From the NCBI RefSeq assembly GCF_964204645.1, contig NC_134029.1:13384850-13448849 (forward strand): a stretch of 64,000 nt of DNA, given 5' to 3'. Below, piece after piece: positions 10,997 to 21,187 of the stretch. The stretch's first letter is position 1; each line of letters opens with the position of its first letter. The notes beneath the pieces were generated by a model. The model was not told where the DNA came from and did no database searches. It saw only the letters and a program-made list of their open reading frames with translations. The stretch is from Tubulanus polymorphus (lineage: Eukaryota; Nemertea; Palaeonemertea; Tubulaniformes; Tubulanidae). A program made the translations under genes and the position numbers.

Positions 10997-12245
10997 ATGA
11001 GTGGGAGTTATATAAGTCCTTCTAAGATTTCTAGAATATCTAATGCTATTAAAGCAGAAAGATCACATCATATAATTACTCATAACCCTTCAAATATTAA
11101 TCCCGATGAAACTTTATATGTTAGAATTCCTAGATTAACACAAAATACTTTTTATGTTCCAAATAGTATTTATTTATCAGCCGATATAAAAGTAACTGGC
11201 CATGATGACAATTATGTTGTTGATAATGTTGGAAGATATTTGATTAAAAAATTAACTATAAAGATTGGTCCGGAAACATTTTTCTCATTAGATGATCATA
11301 ATTTATTTATGCATTATAAAGATTTATGGTTAACTAAAGAAAATAGAAATAATATGATATTTCAGGGTATTCAATCGGAAAACCATAATAAATAAAGATC
11401 AGGAGCTAATGACGCAATAGTAACTCGTGCCACAGATAATTTGATTAAAAAGATTTATGGAAGCAAATATAAAATTCCATTAGACTTTGAATTGATAAGT
11501 AATAATGCACCTTTATATAAATACGCAATTCAAGAAGATATTATATTTGAGATAACATTTGCTCCTGTAAATGAAATTGTATTATCTAGCGTTGTTAAAG
11601 ATATGGGTTATAAATTATCGAATATATGTTTAGAATATAACACAGTAACTAATGAAAATATTGCTAGCACAATTCAAACTCAATACAATCAAGGATTTTC
11701 ATTATTATATGATTATATTGATAAATTTAAAACTGTAACTATTAATGCAAATGATGAAATAATTAATGAGAATATTAACTTCCCAAGAAGATCTATTAAA
11801 GGTATATTAATATTTTTTACAATTGCAACATATTCTAATGGCGCAATAAAGGTAGATAATTATTATAATCCAGAAATAACAAAAGTAGAAATAACTATTG
11901 AAGGAATAGCAAATAAAATATTTTGTCAAGGAATGAGAATGATTGATCAATGGCCAGAAATTAGAAAACATTTTATGAATGAAAAAGTAAAATCATTTGA
12001 AAATTGTAATATTAATCAAATTTATAATTATGCCGGCAATAAATATGCATTATGGTTAGATTTTAGAACAACAGAGGATAATTCATTACATGGTTCTGGG
12101 AAAAAAACTACAGAACACTAAAGATGGAATACAATTATTCATGAAAAAGAAAAGAGGAGACAAAAATTTTAAAATGCACATTTATATTATATCTGACGCG
12201 CAATTAAAGATTGTAAATTCACAATTAGATAGTATTCAATATTAG
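10997..12245 (+). pseudogene. MCP: Polinton major capsid protein (double jelly-roll), copy A (broken)
   Basis: Begins MSGSYISPSKISRISNAIKA and ends in a segment diagnostic of Polinton major capsid proteins: WLDFRTTEDNSLHGSGKK, then about 15 residues of the next beta region, then IYIISDAQLKIVNSQ. About 415 codons, a usual length for the family. Damage: an in-frame stop at 11393-11395 and a frameshift in the A-run near 12102-12115. Otherwise about 94% identical in protein to copy B over the first 130 residues. The protein forms the pseudo-hexameric capsomers in the predicted virion. Placed directly upstream of integrase and ATPase. Confidence 0.92.
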
Positions 12246-12257
12246 AAATATAAAGTT

Positions 12258-12275
12258 AAAATTAAGGATATATAA
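12258..12275 (+). promoter_or_regulatory. Start box of integrase gene (no T-tract)
   Basis: TTAAGGATATATAA immediately before the ATG at 12276. It lacks the T7 tract of the structural genes; the ATPase box at 13389-13402 is similar. Confidence 0.5.
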
Positions 12276-13402
12276 ATGGGTGGTAAAAAAACTCCTAATA
12301 CTAAAGAACAATATTTAAGAAATTTATATTACAACACTGAGAGTTCGGTTGCTTATTCTTCTACCGAAAATATATGGCGTCAAGTAAAACAAGATAAATT
12401 AGATAAGATAATCCCACAAAATTTAGTTAAATATAAAGATATAAATGAATTTATGTTAGAACAACCAACATATACAACACATAAAAAAATTGTTAGAAAA
12501 TATAAAACTCGTAAAACTATGGTAAGTTATCTAGATCAACAGTGGCAAGGAGATTTAATTGATATGAAAAATGTTAAGAAAGATAATGATGATTATTGGT
12601 GGATATTGAATATAATTGATATTTTAGTCGTTATGTATGGAGTTTCCCACTTTATAGAAAAGATGCTGTACAAACATCAAATGTTTTAAGAAAATTTCTT
12701 TCGGATGATAAACTAAAACCAGAAAAAATACAATTTGATGATGGAAAAGAGTTTGATAATTCACTTGTTCATGAACTCTTAGACAATCATAATATTAAAT
12801 ATTTTTCAACAAAATCGGATAAAAAAGCGGCAGTTGTTGAACGATTTAATAGAACATTAAGAACAAGAATGTGGAAATATTTTACAGCAAATGATACTTT
12901 TAAATGGATTGATGTTTTACCAAAATTGGTAGAAGGATATAATAATTCTTATCATTCTTCTATTGGAATGAAACCTATTGATGCTAGAAAACCTGAAAAT
13001 GCTGAAATTGTTTGGAATAATTTATATGGAGCATTTCTTGTAGATGATTTTGGTGAACCTAAATTTAAAGTTGGTCAAAATGTTAGAATTTCTAAGTATA
13101 AAAAGATATTTGACAAAGGATACGATCGAAATTTTACTAGGGAAATATATAAAATAAAAAAGGTAATAACAACAAACCCATATGTCTATAAATTAGAAGA
13201 TTTAGATGGTGAAGAAGTTGATGGCTAATTTTACGAAGAAGAATTAAGTTTAACTACTGAAAATCTAGAACAAGAATGTAAAATTGAAAAAGTATTAAAA
13301 ACAAAAACTATTAAAAGAAAAAAATATTCTTTAGTAAAATGGGTTGGATGGCCAGATAAATTCAATGAATGGATATTATCAAGTAAAATTAAAAATATAT
13401 AA
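12276..13402 (+). pseudogene. INT: Retroviral-type integrase with chromodomain (Polinton INT), broken
   Basis: DDE integrase that would insert the element and make the 6-bp target duplication. First catalytic Asp in WQGDLID (residue 93), second in QFDDGKEF (codon 12737), Glu in VVERFNRTL (codon 12839), about 34 residues apart as in the RVE fold. YNNSYHSSIGMKP follows, typical of the family, and the C-terminus has a chromodomain (YSLVKWVGWPDKFNEWI, 13325-13385), as in other Polinton integrases. Damage: a frameshift near 12624 and an in-frame stop at 13226-13228. The stop codon runs into the ATPase start box. Copy B has no integrase. Confidence 0.93.
13389..13402 (+). promoter_or_regulatory. 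Start box of packaging ATPase gene
   Basis: TTAAAAATATATAA ends directly at the ATG at 13403 and overlaps the integrase stop. Confidence 0.5.
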
Positions 13403-14014
13403 ATGAATAAAGAATTATTTATATTTGAGTCTCATAATATGTTAATATCTGGTGTAACAAATTGTGGAAAAACTTATTTTATATTAAATTTATTAGAAAC
13501 TGTTTATGAAAACTATTTTGATAATATAGTATTATTTTGCCCAACATATGAATTTAATCAAACTTATGATAGAAATATTACTAGAAATAATAAATTTATT
13601 ATATTAGATCCTAAAACAGTAAAGGAAAATTTAGATAATTGTATTAAAATAGCAATTGATATTTATAAAGGATCAAATAAATTATTCATTATAGATGATT
13701 GTGCTAATCTACATGATTCAAAAGTTAGAGAAAGTGAGTTATGTTATTTAGCTTTCTCTGGGAGACATTTCGGGATAACAACATGGGTTTTAAATCAAAA
13801 ATATAATTCAATTGTTAAAGACTTTAGGGAGAATATAAGATTTCTAGTTTTATTCTACAATAAAGATAGAAAATCCATGCAACAATCATTGGAAGAAAAT
13901 CAAATTATACCTACTGAATTATATGATGAATATATGAATAAATTAAAGAATAATAAAGGTTCAAAATTATTACTGAGACTACAATTTCCATATGAATATA
14001 AATTTATAAAATAA
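13403..14014 (+). CDS. ATP: Polinton genome-packaging ATPase (FtsK/HerA superfamily)
   Basis: 203 aa, intact, one of the few undamaged core genes here. Walker A GVTNCGKT (residues 17-24), Walker B LFIIDD (94-99), a polar NQ at 131-132 in the sensor position, and a conserved Arg near 143 (FRENIRF). Size and motif spacing match the adenovirus/Polinton-type packaging ATPases that translocate DNA into capsids. Starts one base after the integrase stop. A second, degraded copy of the last 25 codons lies at 14200-14270, produced by a local tandem duplication. No counterpart in copy B. Confidence 0.92.
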   Translation: MNKELFIFESHNMLISGVTNCGKTYFILNLLETVYENYFDNIVLFCPTYEFNQTYDRNITRNNKFIILDPKTVKENLDNCIKIAIDIYKGSNKLFIIDDCANLHDSKVRESELCYLAFSGRHFGITTWVLNQKYNSIVKDFRENIRFLVLFYNKDRKSMQQSLEENQIIPTELYDEYMNKLKNNKGSKLLLRLQFPYEYKFIK

Positions 14015-14405
14015 CTATTTATATACCTATGTATTAGATACCCTATTAGATACCCCAATACCTGATACCCTAATACCTGATACCCTAATACCTGATACCC
14101 TATTAGATACCTTAAATACTTGAAACCCCCTTTTTTAAAATAAATATTATTTATACAATTTTCAACCAATTTATTTTTATTATTTCAACTAATATATGAA
14201 TAAGTTTGAAAATAATAAAGGTTATTTATTATTACTAAGGTTTCAACATAAATTTAAAAAAGAAATATAATTTAAGGTATTTTCAAATAATATGTATTAG
14301 ATATGTATTAGATATGTATTAGATATGTATTAGATACCTTAAATACCTTAAATACTTAAAACCCCCTTTTTATTTTCTATTATTTTATACAATTTTCAAC
14401 TAATA
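13930..14405 (+). repeat. Tandem duplication of ATPase tail plus GATACC minisatellite
   Basis: Two units of about 220 bp. Each holds the 3' end of the ATPase, a run of GATACC/GTATTAGAT repeats (14030-14118: GATACCCTAATACCT units of 15 bp; 14290-14340: ATGTATTAGAT units), a TTAAATACTTGAAACCCCCTTTTT segment and a TTTATACAATTTTCAAC segment. The second ATPase tail (14200-14270) still translates to a recognisable but diverged end. The region marks the junction between the tail-to-tail copies A and B. Confidence 0.75.
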
Positions 14406-14435
14406 TTATTATTTGAATTAAATATAATTAATATC

Positions 14436-15242
14436 TTAATCACTTTCACTATCAGACCCTAACAATTTATTCAAACTCACTACCGTATCATCATCAATAG
14501 TTGTTTTATTGTTATACTTATTCATCCTTTCTACCGCATCATCAAAGGTTTCTTCTTTATCTTTCACCAAAAGTGTGCCCACATAATCTTTAATATCAAT
14601 ATCTGTAACTATATCACCATGTGGGTGCCATACGGCACCATTTTCATTATCATCTTTATTAGTGTTTGCTCCTAATATTTCATTTATTGTGTTTGATCCT
14701 AATATTTCATTAGCATCAGTTAAATCTAATTCATCTTTATTAGGTGTTGCTAATAAAAAATCTTCATATAATTCTTTACCATTTACTTTTTTATTTGAAA
14801 CAAATTTTGTAACATATCTAAATGGGTGTTCTATAAATTCTGTTAAACCAACACGTTCTATTACATTGGTAATATGTACCCTTGTATTCATATGTTTATT
14901 CCAATTTGATGGAGCGTTTGAAAATTCACCTTTACAATAATCACAATAATTTCTATTTTCACTAACATTTAATATTATTGCATTATTATATGTAGAAGGT
15001 ATTACATTATTAGATGTAGTAGGTATTACTGTAGTAGGTATTACATTATTATCAATTACATTACTTAAATTATCAACAACTTCACTTTTATTATTATCGA
15101 TTTCTATTAGTTTAGTTTTATAAATTTTGAAAATAGGATCAAATATCAAAGCTATATTACAAGGTATTACATAATATAAACCATCATTATTTTCATGTGT
15201 ATCGATGTATGGAATATGTTTATATACTTTACCACCTTCCAT
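14436..15242 (-). CDS. Unknown 268-aa protein with one C2H2 finger, at the A/B junction
   Basis: Intact frame in an otherwise broken neighbourhood. Residues 1-60 are hydrophobic/aromatic (YYVIPCNIALIFDPIF). Residues 66-86 carry a degenerate V-I-P-T-T/S repeat encoded by repeated GTAGTAGGTATTAC. A matrin-like C2H2 finger C100/C103/H117/H123 follows, then an acidic tail with two copies of NEILG(S/A)NT and a Ser-Asp end. It is the last gene of copy B on the minus strand, after the major capsid, exactly where copy A carries integrase and ATPase. The start has a TATATAATAAATG context. No family recognised. A nucleic-acid-binding role is an inference from the finger alone. Confidence 0.65.
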   Translation of the reverse strand: MEGGKVYKHIPYIDTHENNDGLYYVIPCNIALIFDPIFKIYKTKLIEIDNNKSEVVDNLSNVIDNNVIPTTVIPTTSNNVIPSTYNNAIILNVSENRNYCDYCKGEFSNAPSNWNKHMNTRVHITNVIERVGLTEFIEHPFRYVTKFVSNKKVNGKELYEDFLLATPNKDELDLTDANEILGSNTINEILGANTNKDDNENGAVWHPHGDIVTDIDIKDYVGTLLVKDKEETFDDAVERMNKYNNKTTIDDDTVVSLNKLLGSDSESD

Positions 15243-15274
15243 TTATTATATAAATATCTATTAAAGTTAAAATT

Positions 15275-16516
15275 TTAATACATAACACTATGAAATTGTG
15301 AATTCACAATATTTAATTGCGCGTCAGATATAATATAAATATGCATTTTGAAATTTAGGCTTCCCTTTTTCTTTGTCATGAATAATTGTATTCCATCTTT
15401 TGTATTTTGTAATTTTTTTCCAGAACCATGTAATGAATTATCCTCTGTTGTTCTAAAATCTAACCATAATGCATATTTATTACCGGTATAATAATCAATT
15501 TGATTAATATTACAATTTTCAGATGATTTTACTTTTTCATTCATAAAATGTTTTCTAATTTCTGGCCACTGATCAATCATTCTCATTCCTTGACAAAATA
15601 TTTTATTTGCTATTCCTTCGATAGTTATTTCTACTTTTGTTATTTCAGGATTATAATAATTATCAACATTTATTGCGCCATTAGTATATGTTGCAATTGT
15701 AAAAAAATATTAATATACCTTTAATAGATCTTCTTGGGAAGTTAATATTCTCATTAATTATTTCATCATTTGCATTAATAGTTACAGTTTTAAATTTATC
15801 AATATAATCATATAATAATGAAAATCCTTGATTGTATTTAGTTTGAATTATACTTGAAATATTTTCATCAGTTACTGTATCATATTCTAAACATATATTC
15901 GATAATTTATAACCCATATCTTTAACAACGCTACAATTTCATTTACAGGAGCAAATGTTATTTCGAATATAACATCTTCTTGAATTGCATATTTATATAA
16001 AGGTGCATTGTTATTTATCAATTCAAAGTCTAATGGAATTTTAAATTTGCTTCCATAAATCTTTTTTATCAAATTATCTATAGCATTAGTTAATATTGCA
16101 TTATGCGCTTCTGATCTTAATTTATTTTGGTTTTCTGATTGGATTCCTTGAAATATCATATTATTTCTATTTTCTTTAGTTAACCATAAATCTTTATAAT
16201 GCATAAATAAATTATAATCATCTAATGAGAAAACTGTTTCTGGTCCAATCTTTATTGTTAATTTTTTAATCAAATATCTCCCAACATTATCAACAACATA
16301 ATTATTATTATAACCGATTACTTTTATATCGGCCGATAAATAAATACTATTTGGAACATAAAAAGTATTTTGTGTTAATCGAGGAATTCTAACATATAAA
16401 GTTTCATCGGGATTAATATTTGAAGGATTATGAGTAATTATATGATGTGATCTTTCTGCTTTAATAGCATTAGATATTCTAGAAATCTTAGAAGGACTTA
16501 TATAACTCCCACCCAT
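15275..16516 (-). pseudogene. MCP: Polinton major capsid protein, copy B (broken)
   Basis: Same protein as at 10997-12245, reading from 16516. The frame shifts near 15900-15925 and again near 15690 (A-run after the FF residues). The remaining parts match copy A through WLDFRTTEDNSLHGSGKK and SDAQLNIVNSQF to the stop at 15275-15277. DNA identity to copy A is very high across the gene, although their polymerase genes differ strongly. The breaks are at different places from those in copy A, so the two copies decayed independently. Confidence 0.92.
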
Positions 16517-16538
16517 TTATTTAACAAAAAAAAATTAA
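16517..16538 (-). promoter_or_regulatory. Late-type promoter/start box of copy-B capsid gene
   Basis: On the minus strand TTAATTTTTTTTTGTTAAATAA runs directly into the ATG at 16516. Confidence 0.66.
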
Positions 16539-16558
16539 TTATTTATTTTCTATCATGG

Positions 16559-18279
16559 TTACTTGATATTTTTTGATATCATATTTACTAATCCAAAAAT
16601 AATAGCACTTACAACTGTAATTAAAAATAAAATAATATGTTCAGCAGCAAAGTTAAGAATATTCCCAGCAGATTTCAATATAAAACCAACAATTGATGCA
16701 ATAATTCCTGGTAAAGCTGCAGCAGATTTTTTAGATAGTTCCCATAAATATTTTGCTAATTTCTTTAAACCATCTTTAACTTTATCTTGTATAGAACTAT
16801 TATCTGGGGGTTTATCCGGTTTATTGGGAGTAGGAGTAGATTTTAAAGCATTTGATATAGCTAAACCATTTGTTGTAAATAACATAGTTACAGCTGTTAG
16901 AATTGAAAGAATTGTTATTCCTTCTAATTTAAATAATAATTTTATTCTATCTTTCAATGATATTTCAGAATTTGGTTTTATCAACAAATCTTTAAAAATA
17001 ACTTTTAATTTTTTAATATGATTAAGATCATATGATTTTAATAATGTATCTCTTTCTTTTTCCTGTAATTCTTTGTTATATTTTAAATCATCTATTTCTT
17101 TTTCTAAAGCTAACTATCTGCTTTCATAATCAGCTTCCTCGATTAATTGAAGATCTCTATTTAATTCTAATTGTTTTAATTCTTCATTTGCATTAGTTAA
17201 TTCTTTTTCTAACATGGTTATTTTAGAAAATCTCATCTTAATATTAGCAATTTCACCAGCTGATTCTTGCCTACCTTTAATTTCTCTACGTGCTTGTTCA
17301 GGAAATGCTTCTAATTCATCATCAGTTAAATCAAGTAATCCTTTTTCTAGTAAAGATTGTATTCGATTTATTCCAGTTTCAGAACCAGATGTATCTGTTA
17401 TACTATTCATAAGTTCTTCTGAATCTCTTAATCTATCAATTTGTTTTTCAAATGTCAATTGTAATTGACTTGAATCATTATCAATTTGTTGAGTGTCTCT
17501 TCTCGATGTTTCGGGCGTTGAAGATCTTAATTTATCTAATCGATTTGCAAAATCTTCATCAGTTTCTGGATCAACATCAGTAGGATTTGGATTTGGATTT
17601 TTAAATGGTGAATATTTGTTTATATCAATATTAGGAATTGGTTCCTCTTCATTTATTCTATCGATTGCATTCCATATAATTCTGAGAAATTCTCTACCAC
17701 CTTTTGAACCTTCAATTGTAGATAATGCTCGCATTCCAGGTTCAAAAATATTTTCTTGACCCATTCTAGATAATTGAATTGATACAGTATTCCTATTTAA
17801 TTCAAGATTATAATACCATGAATCATTTTTAAATTCTAAATTATTCGTGAAATATGGGTCATCTTTAAAAATTTGTTCTACAACATCTTCAGTATCAATT
17901 TCATCTATTACAACTTTTGGTAATAATTCGTTAACAAGTGTATCTGTTACTCTAGATTTCATTCTATATAATTCCATAGGTTTATCAGGATATTTTTCTT
18001 GTTGTTTTTCTAATAGTTCCATAAATTCTTTTCTTTCTCTTCTAGTTGAAATTCTACCACTTTCAGGAGCTTTTAAATATTTATTTAATTTTTCACGTAA
18101 TTCGGAATTAATTCCATCATAATCATCATCATAATCATCATCTTCACCTTAATTAGTATTATATTCTGGCTCATTACCGTCATTAAAACTTGTTTCACTA
18201 AAATCAGGTTGTTGTTCATCACTTATACCAGGTTCATCTAAAGGATCCAATGGATATCTTCTCCACCTTCTACATCCAT
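16559..18279 (-). pseudogene. Acidic coiled-coil protein with C-terminal membrane domain, copy B (broken)
   Basis: Starts MDVEGGEDI at 18279, frameshifts within 12 codons, and has a stop near 18150 and one near 17114. Between them lies an uninterrupted stretch of about 300 residues (17114-18022), acidic and proline-poor, with predicted long helices (LEKELTNANEELKQLELNRD) and a PNPNPTDVDPETDED linker. The last 150 residues (16559-16990) hold the hydrophobic stretches shared with copy A, including AAALPGIIASIVGFIL and HIILFLITVVSAIIFG. Only the ends are shared with copy A; the middle differs. Unknown function; likely structural. Confidence 0.7.
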
Positions 18280-18298
18280 TTATATAATAAAAAAATTA
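18280..18298 (-). promoter_or_regulatory. Late-type promoter/start box
   Basis: Minus strand TTAATTTTTTTATTATATAA joined to the ATG at 18279. Confidence 0.6.
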
Positions 18299-19684
18299 AG
18301 ATTTAAAATATAATATTCCTCCGATTACAATTCCTATACAAGTTATAGCTAATTTAGCATTTTCATGGGATTTATTATCATCATTAGTTTTAATTATATC
18401 ATGTTGAATAATATCAGTTTTTATATTTTCTGATGTATTGTAATCTTTTATTTTAGAATCATTATTTAATGTAATATTCTTAGTTTTAGTTTCAGTTGAT
18501 TGAATGTGTTTTTTATTTTTTTCACCTTCCATTAATTTTGGAGCAGTAATTATCTTTTTATTTATATCATTCAATCCAAATGAATTATTTATTGTTGCAG
18601 TTTTAATTAGATTATTATAACCAATTATATTTCCCATCTTTAATACTAAATCATTAGAAATAATTAATAGATTAGGGCCTATACAATAATTTAATCTAAT
18701 ATGTGATTTATCTAAATAATTTTGATATCTTATAATGTTTTCTGGAATCGATCTATTTTTATCATTATGTATAGAATCTTCAAATAATACTTTAAATTGT
18801 TTTTGTGTATCAAATGATGTATTTAAATTTCCAATTATTGGGGATCTTGTTTCAACTTGCGCACCTAAAATACATATCAAATAAGTTCTAATTGATTGAT
18901 TTATTCTTTGTATACCGGCTTTAGTAAAACCTTCATTATTTTCTAAAATGAAATAAACCCAACCATTATTGTTTTCTTGTTTTAAATTATCATAAAATGT
19001 CGGTAATTTATTGAAATTTAATGTTTCTAAATCCTTAGTTTCTATTTTACCATAACCTAATTTATTACTATAGATATTATACAAACTATTAGATGGTATG
19101 GGAAGTGCACAATATGCTGCAATCTTTTTAGGGCAAGGAAGTGATCTTATTGTTCCAATTTTTGTTCTAAAATCAGAATTATTTATATCTATATTAAATT
19201 CATTACAAATTTTATAAAACTTTGATAAATTAATATTATTATCTAATTCTTTAAAATATCTAGATCCTGGTAAAGCGCACTCTAATTCATTTAATATTAT
19301 TCTGATTTGAAAGTATGTATGAAATCTAAATAAACTTTGAATTAATTTATATTTAGAATTATTCAAATGATCATTCCAACTAATTCCACATCCTGTTGTT
19401 GCACAATAAACAGCAAAATTGATTTGGTTCTGCCAATACTTCATATTAGATTTTAATAACCATTGTTTTTCATCTTTCAATTTTTTTAAATTAATTAAAT
19501 ATACATGAAATATATTTTCCATCTTTGCATTAAAATTATTAGTTTCAGTAACATAAATTTCTAAATTAGTTAATGAATCTAAAACTTCATTTCTATATGT
19601 AATATCTTTATTAAAATCTATTGCTGGAATATTATATTTAATTGATTTATTATATTGGAAAGCTTTTGGAAAACTATCTGCCAT
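18296..19684 (-). CDS. Conserved Polinton 462-aa protein, copy B (intact)
   Basis: A full frame that shows what the copy-A gene (8107-9508) looked like. Mixed alpha/beta soluble protein with FAVYCATTGCGIS (about 90), RFHTYFQIRIILNE (about 118), WVYFILENNEGFTKAGI (about 240), RYQNYLDKS...YCIGPNLLII (about 320-345), a Lys/Thr-rich linker (380-440) and a C-terminal membrane anchor of 16 residues (LAITCIGIVIGGILYF) followed by KS. I associate this family with conserved Polinton genes next to the capsid genes. Biochemical role not known to me. The start is fixed by the shared box and by homology to copy A. Confidence 0.8.
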   Translation of the reverse strand: MADSFPKAFQYNKSIKYNIPAIDFNKDITYRNEVLDSLTNLEIYVTETNNFNAKMENIFHVYLINLKKLKDEKQWLLKSNMKYWQNQINFAVYCATTGCGISWNDHLNNSKYKLIQSLFRFHTYFQIRIILNELECALPGSRYFKELDNNINLSKFYKICNEFNIDINNSDFRTKIGTIRSLPCPKKIAAYCALPIPSNSLYNIYSNKLGYGKIETKDLETLNFNKLPTFYDNLKQENNNGWVYFILENNEGFTKAGIQRINQSIRTYLICILGAQVETRSPIIGNLNTSFDTQKQFKVLFEDSIHNDKNRSIPENIIRYQNYLDKSHIRLNYCIGPNLLIISNDLVLKMGNIIGYNNLIKTATINNSFGLNDINKKIITAPKLMEGEKNKKHIQSTETKTKNITLNNDSKIKDYNTSENIKTDIIQHDIIKTNDDNKSHENAKLAITCIGIVIGGILYFKS

Positions 19685-19704
19685 TTATATAACTAAAAAA
19701 TTAA
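19685..19704 (-). promoter_or_regulatory. Late-type promoter/start box
   Basis: Minus strand TTAATTTTTTAGTTATATAA directly before the ATG at 19684. Confidence 0.6.
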
Positions 19705-20135
19705 TAATTAACTAATTGTTTTAATAATTTATCTTGTTCTTCAACTGTTATATGACCATTTAAACTTATGATATAATCTAGTGTATTCTTTAATTTATTA
19801 ATTTCTTTTATATTAGTTTTAATTTTTTCTTTATTACTTTTTATATTTAATTTTGAACTTATACCAGTTAAAACACTTGAACTTAATCCTAACACACCAA
19901 TTGATTTAGCTAAAGGTGTTAATGGACTGAATATTGCTAGAAATGTTATTACAGAACTAATTGTAACCGAACCACTAATAATCAAATAATATATAATTTT
20001 ACTTTTTAAATATTTTTTCTTTTTAACTTTTAAATCATTTTCAAATTCTAATATTTGTTTTTCTAAATATATTTTTAATTTAGTTTTATTTATATCATGA
20101 GGAATAATATCATTATTATCAACTTTATCTTCCAT
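19701..20135 (-). CDS. Conserved two-helix membrane protein, copy B
   Basis: 144 aa, intact, nearly identical to 7656-8078 and longer by a few C-terminal residues (LLKQLVNY). Hydrophobic pair at residues 48-90 between lysine-rich flanks. The 3' end overlaps the start box of the downstream 462-aa gene by a few bases, showing how tightly the block is packed. Function unknown; virion membrane component is an inference. Confidence 0.73.
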   Translation of the reverse strand: MEDKVDNNDIIPHDINKTKLKIYLEKQILEFENDLKVKKKKYLKSKIIYYLIISGSVTISSVITFLAIFSPLTPLAKSIGVLGLSSSVLTGISSKLNIKSNKEKIKTNIKEINKLKNTLDYIISLNGHITVEEQDKLLKQLVNY

Positions 20136-20154
20136 TTATTTAGAAAAAAATTAC
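20136..20154 (-). promoter_or_regulatory. Late-type promoter/start box
   Basis: Minus strand TAATTTTTTTCTAAATAA next to the ATG at 20135. Confidence 0.62.
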
Positions 20155-20576
20155 TAATTAGTAAACTTATAAGCAACAAATATAACAATAACAGTTCCGC
20201 CTAAAATCCAAATTATTTCATATTTCTGTTGTTCTTTACTTGGGGTATAATAATCTGATAATTTAGGTTTGTATAGATGTAATTTTTCTTTATTTGTTAC
20301 TACGTTATATAAACTCATTGCATCATCAACTGATTGAAAATCTCTATGTGAAATCTTCTGATCATATAATTCTTTATTGATGTAATCCATATCGTTTTGT
20401 CTTTTTTCTCTATATTCTTCTGCAGCTTTATTGTATTTCTCTAACGCTAAGTTATGTCTTCTTTGTTCTCCTAATGAACTATTTTTATCAATATGTTTAA
20501 ATAAATAACCACCACCAGTAAATGCTAAAGCGTTAACAATTGCCGATCCTATAATAGTTATAATTGCAGAAGCCAT
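20154..20576 (-). CDS. Conserved Polinton membrane protein with DVDDAM-type motif, copy B
   Basis: 140 aa, intact, differing from the copy-A protein (7214-7636) at only a few positions. N-terminal and C-terminal hydrophobic segments bracket a charged helical middle with FQSVDDAMSLY. The conservation while the polymerase genes have diverged suggests that the structural block has a more recent common origin than the replication block. Confidence 0.75.
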   Translation of the reverse strand: MASAIITIIGSAIVNALAFTGGGYLFKHIDKNSSLGEQRRHNLALEKYNKAAEEYREKRQNDMDYINKELYDQKISHRDFQSVDDAMSLYNVVTNKEKLHLYKPKLSDYYTPSKEQQKYEIIWILGGTVIVIFVAYKFTN

Positions 20577-20597
20577 TTATTTAGCAAAAAAAAATTA
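20577..20597 (-). promoter_or_regulatory. Late-type promoter/start box
   Basis: Minus strand TAATTTTTTTTTGCTAAATAA abutting the ATG at 20576. Confidence 0.63.
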
Positions 20598-20602
20598 TGC
20601 AT

Positions 20603-20824
20603 TTATATGGGAGGAATATATTTTTGCTTTTCTAAATAATCAATAGTTAAATTAGATAAAGTAACTGCTAATGTTAATTTTAAAATAACATTTATATCAA
20701 ATCTATCAACATTAACACTTCCCATTTTAAATACTTTTTTTAATACCATTGAATAACCAACAGTTCCAACTGATAGTAATGCTCCATTATATAATCCAGT
20801 TATTATCCACTTATTATCACTCAT
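20603..20824 (-). CDS. Small membrane protein, copy B
   Basis: 73 aa, intact, two residue differences or so from 6968-7189 (for example DINVILK for DINDILK and a final PPI). Two hydrophobic segments. Same position between the MNITVGPS gene and the DVDDAM gene. Function unknown. Confidence 0.72.
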   Translation of the reverse strand: MSDNKWIITGLYNGALLSVGTVGYSMVLKKVFKMGSVNVDRFDINVILKLTLAVTLSNLTIDYLEKQKYIPPI

Positions 20825-21166
20825 TTATTTATCAAAAAAATTACTATCATCAGTATATATAGTTATCTTAGTGATGATTAATTCGACTTTTATTTCATTA
20901 CTACTTTTATGATTATCATATATTTTGGTTAATATATTTTTAATATCATCAATAATTCAATCTTCATTTAATTCATAATATTCTAAAGGTGATTTAATTA
21001 AATCAATTACTTTTTCTATATTACAATTTTCTTTATTAATCATTGATGCATTGTTAAATGATTTACTTTTTATATCAGTAATTACATCATTTAGTTTAAT
21101 TCTCATTTCTTTACCATGTTTAAAATCAAACCCAAAACATATACTCGGTCCAACAGTTATATTCAT
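20825..21166 (-). pseudogene. Small conserved Polinton protein MNITVGPS..., copy B
   Basis: The first 16 residues are identical to 6610-6967; the rest differs in sequence but keeps the acidic character. An in-frame TGA follows YYELNED (20957-20959). The same frame then continues as IIDDIKNIL... to SNFFDK and a stop at 20825-20827, matching the end of the copy-A gene, so the gene is longer than the first frame suggests. The stop touches the ATG of the downstream gene. No domain recognised. Confidence 0.6.
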
Positions 21167-21187
21167 TTATATAGTGAAAAAAATTAC
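21167..21187 (-). promoter_or_regulatory. Late-type promoter/start box
   Basis: Minus strand GTAATTTTTTTCACTATATAA before the ATG at 21166, overlapping the end of the minor capsid gene. Confidence 0.6.

Noticed and set aside
13900-14169. Minus-strand frame with GYQVLGYQVL repeats
   Set aside because: Produced by the GATACCCTAATACCT minisatellite.
14662-14940. Plus-strand frame opposite the 268-aa gene
   Set aside because: Shadow of the minus-strand gene; no start box.
16563-17021. Hydrophobic plus-strand frame
   Set aside because: Antisense to the C-terminal membrane region of the copy-B coiled-coil protein, which is conserved with copy A in the sense frame.
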